Positions 60,743-64,000 of a stretch of 64,000 bases of DNA are shown piece by piece. The DNA comes from UBA2336 sp031395485 (GTDB taxonomy: Bacteria > Bacteroidota > Bacteroidia > Cytophagales > Cyclobacteriaceae): positions 43,762 through 107,761 of the forward strand of contig JANNUS010000011.1 in the NCBI GenBank assembly GCA_031395485.1, written 5' to 3'. Made by a program: the position numbers and the translations under genes. Numbering within the stretch: the first letter of the stretch is position 1; the number at the start of each line of letters is the position of its first letter. The notes under the pieces were generated by a model. It worked only from the letters and a program-made list of their open reading frames with translations, did not search any database and was not told the DNA's origin.

Positions 60743-62372
60743 ATGGATTGTATCAATAGGAGTAATTGTTATGGCCACAGCGGCCTTTGCACCGACCGAT
60801 CGGTATTTCGAAATTGCTAAAAGCCTCGATATTTTTGCCACACTTTTTAAGGAGGTAAACACGTATTATGTTGACGATGTTGATCCCAAGAAACTTATTC
60901 GGAAGAGTATTGACAGTATGGTGGGATCATTAGATCCATACACCGATTATATTCCAGAGGAAGAAGTAGAGAGTTTTCAAATTGTAACTACAGGGCAGTA
61001 TGCTGGAATAGGTGCCATGATTGGAGTAATTAATAATAAAACAATCGTTACCCATCCGTACAAGGATTTTCCTGCTTATAGGGCAGGATTAAAAGTTGGT
61101 GACGAAATTATTGCCATAGATGGAATTGAAGTAAAGGGGAAACCAACAAATGAGGTCAGTGCGCTATTAAAAGGGCCAGCACGAACAGAGGTAGAATTAA
61201 AAATTAGAAAGAGAGGGGCGGCATTCGAAATTTTTGTTAAAATAAATCGCGAAAAAATTACAATAAGCAATTTGGCTTATGCGGGGTTAGTTGGTACAGA
61301 TATAGCCTATATTAAGTTGGACGATTTTACCCCCGGTGCCGCGAAAGAAGTTGCCGATGCGCTTACAAGATTGAAAGAAAAAGGAGCAAAAAAACTTATA
61401 CTTGATCTTCGCGATAATCCAGGGGGTCTAATGAATGAGGCTATTAATATTGTAAACCTGTTTATTCCGCGCGAAAAAGAAGTCGTTTCAACAAAAGGCA
61501 AGGTTCAGGAATGGAACAAGACCTATTATACCTTAAACAATCCTCAGGATATTGAAATACCTATTGCAGTTTTAACTAGCGAAGGAAGTGCGTCAGCTTC
61601 TGAAATTGTAGCAGGGGCGTTACAAGATTATGATCGTGCGGTATTAATCGGAAAAAAAACATTTGGGAAGGGCCTGGTCCAAACCACCAGACCTTTGACA
61701 TTTAATGCGCAATTGAAAGTGACAACAGCGAAATATTATATACCAAGCGGTCGGTGTATTCAGGCGCTTGACTATGCTCACAGAAATGAAGATGGTTCGG
61801 TTGAAAAATTTCCCGATTCCTTGCGCTTAGAATTTAAAACAAAAAATGGCCGCAAAGTGTATGATGGCAACGGTATTGACCCTGACATCACAGTAGAGGA
61901 TGAATACTTAGGAGCGGTAACAATAGCGTTAATTCAAAGCGGATTAATATTTGATTATGCATCAAAATATTGTAGTGAAAATCCTATTCCCCCTGATTTG
62001 GCCTCATTTAAATTCTCAGACCTGCAATACAGTAAGTTTATCGAGTGGACAAAGGCACAAAAATTCTCATACAAAACAGAGCTGGAAGCAAACGCAATCC
62101 AATTAATGGAGGTGGCAAAACAAGAGCGTTATTATAATGATCTCAACAGTCAGCTTAATGATTTGAAATTAAAAATAGAAGTAAATAAGGCGTCCGATCT
62201 GCTCAGGTTTAAAAAGGAGATCATTGAAATAATTGAGCAGCAAATTGCATTTCATTATTTGTTGGCTGAAGGTCAGGCTGCTGTTTCACTCCTGAGAGAT
62301 CAAACCGTATCACAGGCGACAAAAATTATGAATGACAGTAAACAATATAAAAGCCTGCTCTCCCCGAACTGA
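60729..62372 (+). CDS. S41 family C-terminal processing protease
   Basis: A 547-residue Prc/CtpA-type protease. An N-terminal hydrophobic segment (WIVSIGVIVMATAAFA) exports or anchors it. A PDZ domain follows (GAMIGVINNKTIVTHPYKDFPAYRAGLKVGDEIIAIDG), then the protease core with the Ser in GSASASEIVAGAL and the Lys in FGKGLVQTTRPL. A helical C-terminal extension (about 410-547) is typical of Bacteroidota members. It trims or degrades periplasmic proteins. It overlaps rnpA by 14 bases and tsaB by 1 base. Confidence 0.94.
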   Translation: MKRVKWIVSIGVIVMATAAFAPTDRYFEIAKSLDIFATLFKEVNTYYVDDVDPKKLIRKSIDSMVGSLDPYTDYIPEEEVESFQIVTTGQYAGIGAMIGVINNKTIVTHPYKDFPAYRAGLKVGDEIIAIDGIEVKGKPTNEVSALLKGPARTEVELKIRKRGAAFEIFVKINREKITISNLAYAGLVGTDIAYIKLDDFTPGAAKEVADALTRLKEKGAKKLILDLRDNPGGLMNEAINIVNLFIPREKEVVSTKGKVQEWNKTYYTLNNPQDIEIPIAVLTSEGSASASEIVAGALQDYDRAVLIGKKTFGKGLVQTTRPLTFNAQLKVTTAKYYIPSGRCIQALDYAHRNEDGSVEKFPDSLRLEFKTKNGRKVYDGNGIDPDITVEDEYLGAVTIALIQSGLIFDYASKYCSENPIPPDLASFKFSDLQYSKFIEWTKAQKFSYKTELEANAIQLMEVAKQERYYNDLNSQLNDLKLKIEVNKASDLLRFKKEIIEIIEQQIAFHYLLAEGQAAVSLLRDQTVSQATKIMNDSKQYKSLLSPN

Positions 62373-63055
62373 TGAGTTTGATTTTAAATTTAGAGACATC
62401 AACCAAAGTATGTTCCGTGGCGATTCATGATAGTGCGAGATTGGTTGCAACAACTGAAGTACATATTGAACAATCACATGCCACTAAACTTGCTTCACTC
62501 ATTGATGAAGTAAAAAACCTGGCTGGAATAGAGATGAAACAACTGGCAGCAGTAGCAATATCTTCAGGCCCAGGTTCGTATACGGGGTTGCGAATTGGAA
62601 CATCCACAGCAAAGGGATTATGCTTTTCATTAGGGATCCCATTGATTTCGATTGGCTCCCTTGAACTATTAGCCTTTCAAATGAAAGTGTATAATCTTCA
62701 GCAAGCTTATTTGTGCCCAATGATTGATGCGCGAAGAATGGAAGTGTATTGCTTGATAACGGATTCATCATTAAAAATTATTCACCCCGTGGAAGCAAAA
62801 GTGATTGATGAATTAAGCTTTAGGGAATATCTCGATAAGAATAAGATTCTCTTCTTTGGCGATGGATCAGATAAATGCAGTGATAAGATTGTACACGAAA
62901 ATGCTCATTTTATTAGTGGCGTGTATCCAAAGGCATCTCATTTAGGATTTATGGCCCTCGAAAAGTTTAAGCGAAATGAAGTAGAGGATATTGTAAACTT
63001 TGAGCCGCATTACTTAAAGGAATTTATGATCAAAAAACCCAAAACGGTTAATTGA
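62372..63055 (+). CDS. tsaB: tRNA threonylcarbamoyladenosine protein TsaB
   Basis: A 227-residue TsaB, the dimerisation partner of TsaD in making t6A at position 37 of ANN-decoding tRNAs. The N-terminus ILNLETSTKVCSVAIHD and the GPGSYTGLRIGTSTAKGL loop are typical; the chain ends KEFMIKKPK. It starts within the stop of the S41 protease (TGATG, 1-base overlap). Confidence 0.95.
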   Translation: MSLILNLETSTKVCSVAIHDSARLVATTEVHIEQSHATKLASLIDEVKNLAGIEMKQLAAVAISSGPGSYTGLRIGTSTAKGLCFSLGIPLISIGSLELLAFQMKVYNLQQAYLCPMIDARRMEVYCLITDSSLKIIHPVEAKVIDELSFREYLDKNKILFFGDGSDKCSDKIVHENAHFISGVYPKASHLGFMALEKFKRNEVEDIVNFEPHYLKEFMIKKPKTVN

Positions 63056-63068
63056 ATTTATTCGGGAA

Positions 63069-63076
63069 TATTTTTG
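63069..63076 (+). promoter_or_regulatory. Possible -7 promoter element of the DUF2480 gene
   Basis: TATTTTTG matches TAnnTTTG in the 34-base gap between tsaB and the DUF2480 gene; the predicted start site is about 10 bases before the ATG. No good -33 element is seen. Confidence 0.4.
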
Positions 63077-63089
63077 TAGTTAAGTGTAA

Positions 63090-63599
63090 ATGGAACAAGA
63101 AATCATAAATAAAGTATCAAATAGCTTACTCATTACATTTGATTTGGAAGACTATTATCAGCCTGGAGAGAGAGCCCTTATTGATATTAAGGATCAACTA
63201 TATGAAGGGCTGATTCTGAAGGAAAAAGATTTTCGAGAATTCATTAAGAGTCACGATTGGTCTCTTTATCAAAACAAGTTTGTTGCCATTACCTGTACAG
63301 CCGATGCCATTATTCCCATATGGGCCTATATGCTAGTAGCCATAGCACTCAAGCCCCATGCGAAAGCGATTGAGTTCGGAGCGCTTGAAAATCTCGAAGC
63401 AAAACTCTTTCAAAACGCACTGTCAAAGGTAAACTGGAGTCAATTCCAAAATGCCAAGGTTGTAGTGAAAGGTTGTAGTAAAGTCAATGTTCCCGCCTCA
63501 GCGTATGTGCTTACCGTTGCCGAACTGCAGCCAATCGTTTCAAGTCTGATGTTTGGCGAGGCATGCAGCACTGTTCCGCTTTACAAGAAGAAGCTATAA
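63090..63599 (+). CDS. DUF2480 family protein
   Basis: A 169-residue cytoplasmic protein. It begins INKVSNSLLITFDLEDYYQPGERALIDIKDQLYEGLILKEKDFRE in one continuous conserved block, with SSGD-like motifs absent and a C-terminal KVNVPASAYV segment. These are DUF2480 features, a Bacteroidota family with no known function. It is the last complete gene in the window. Confidence 0.9.
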   Translation: MEQEIINKVSNSLLITFDLEDYYQPGERALIDIKDQLYEGLILKEKDFREFIKSHDWSLYQNKFVAITCTADAIIPIWAYMLVAIALKPHAKAIEFGALENLEAKLFQNALSKVNWSQFQNAKVVVKGCSKVNVPASAYVLTVAELQPIVSSLMFGEACSTVPLYKKKL

Positions 63600-63735
63600 T
63601 CATGCACATTTCCTTAGAAAGCTAAAATGTGAATAAAAATGTCCTTCTGGGCTTTGCTACTTCCTACGGTTAGTTTTGGCCCCCCTTTAGATAGGATCAG
63701 TTGTTGAATTAAGATCGAAAACTTTTCTATCAGGG

Positions 63736-63766
63736 TTGCAAAGAAAGATACCTTCAGTTACCTTTG
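63736..63766 (+). promoter_or_regulatory. Stable-RNA type promoter near the end of the window
   Basis: TTG (63736-63738), 20 bases, then TACCTTTG (63759-63766), identical to the -7 element of the tRNA-Val promoter. The next bases GCACTCCCAAAA match GCAGTCCCAAAA of that promoter at all but one position. No good reading frame follows, so an untranslated RNA is expected. Confidence 0.7.
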
Positions 63767-64000
63767 CACTCCCAAAATGGAAAAAAGGGTCAGTAATCGG
63801 AAGGATTGCTTGGATTACAAGGTTTAAAAACCACATTTATCAGCCCTTTTGGCAGATAGAACGTTCTTTGAATATATGGGAAGAATTGATAGCGGACCCC
63901 GGATCCACAGTGATGTGGAGTTCCGGAAGTAAAGGAATCTCAGAGACGTGAGTTTTAGAGAGGATAATTAGAAATGAATCGTAGCCAGGGCAGACAATTA
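63767..64000 (+). other. Presumed leader of an rRNA operon with a boxA-like motif
   Basis: Bases 63600-64000 hold no protein gene. After the promoter comes GTTCTTTGAA at 63863-63872, followed by TATATGGGAAGAA, similar to the boxA-like GTTCTTTGACATATTGG text found ahead of 16S genes in Bacteroidota (recalled, not searched). A strong hairpin (TCCACA-GTGA-TGTGGA, extended by CCGGA/TTCCGG) lies at 63899-63926. The 16S gene itself would begin beyond base 64000. The stretch 63600-63735 contains only a weak hairpin near 63605-63631. Confidence 0.55.

Noticed and set aside
63736..63951. A 71-codon open frame after DUF2480
   Set aside because: It needs a TTG start that falls on the promoter's -33 element, has no recognisable sequence, and overlaps a promoter, boxA-like motif and hairpin that fit an RNA leader better.
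1..64000. CRISPR arrays, insertion sequences or prophage genes
   Set aside because: No regularly spaced direct repeats, transposase or phage structural proteins were found on either strand.

Overview
The window is chromosomal DNA from a member of the Bacteroidota, most likely a Cytophagales-type free-living aerobe. The signs are bacillithiol genes (BshC, YtxJ), the rpmB-rpmG-DUF4295-ftsY block, GLPGLI, DUF6452/DUF6048 and DUF2480 proteins, an STN-type TonB receptor with its sigma/FecR pair, a fused alpha/beta 2-oxoacid dehydrogenase E1, and promoters of the Bacteroidota form TTTG-N19-TAnnTTTG. Start codons rarely have a purine-rich Shine-Dalgarno. No phage, insertion sequence or CRISPR array is visible. 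Genes are dense and mostly intact.

Layout. 0-3 kb: tail of a 2-oxoglutarate/Fe(II) oxygenase, a ChrA-type transporter, a secreted orphan, OsmC and YtxJ. 3.1-5.6 kb: a very basic, secreted, repeat-built protein of unknown function. 5.7-17.1 kb: fused E1, an M16 protease, ispF, mnmD, an exported WD40-caspase, 5-formyl-THF cyclo-ligase, bshC and rimO. 17.2-22.4 kb: the DUF6452/DUF6048 pair, ftsY, the DUF4295/L33/L28 operon and murF. 22.4-28.7 kb: a complete TetR-TolC-adaptor-RND efflux operon. 28.8-32.4 kb: DUF2461, an AsmA-like protein, and a tRNA-Val preceded by a decayed tRNA copy. 32.4-38.3 kb: an ECF sigma, FecR, STN-TonB receptor, second FecR and lipoprotein signalling locus.

38.3-50.6 kb holds small stress and housekeeping genes. 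They include a MarR regulator (39.4 kb) and, 7.5 kb away, a pirin-pirin-DUF6069-nitroreductase-OsmC-CDGSH cassette. Both carry a TTGTA-N2-TACAA palindrome at the same distance from the start codon, which suggests one electrophile- or quinone-type stress regulon. 50.7-58.0 kb: a lipoprotein and a beta-barrel, then a two-component system divergent from a GLPGLI protein and an outer-membrane barrel. 58-63.6 kb: a glycerophosphodiesterase, adenosine kinase, rpmH-rnpA, an S41 protease, tsaB and DUF2480. The last 250 bases look like the promoter and boxA leader of an rRNA operon that begins beyond the window.

The observations most worth following are the shared MarR operator, the tRNA-Val remnant with a palindrome in its D arm, the 43-residue repeat protein, and a common initiation motif on stable-RNA and ribosomal-protein promoters. 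All functions are inferred by reading motifs and general family knowledge; no database search was run.
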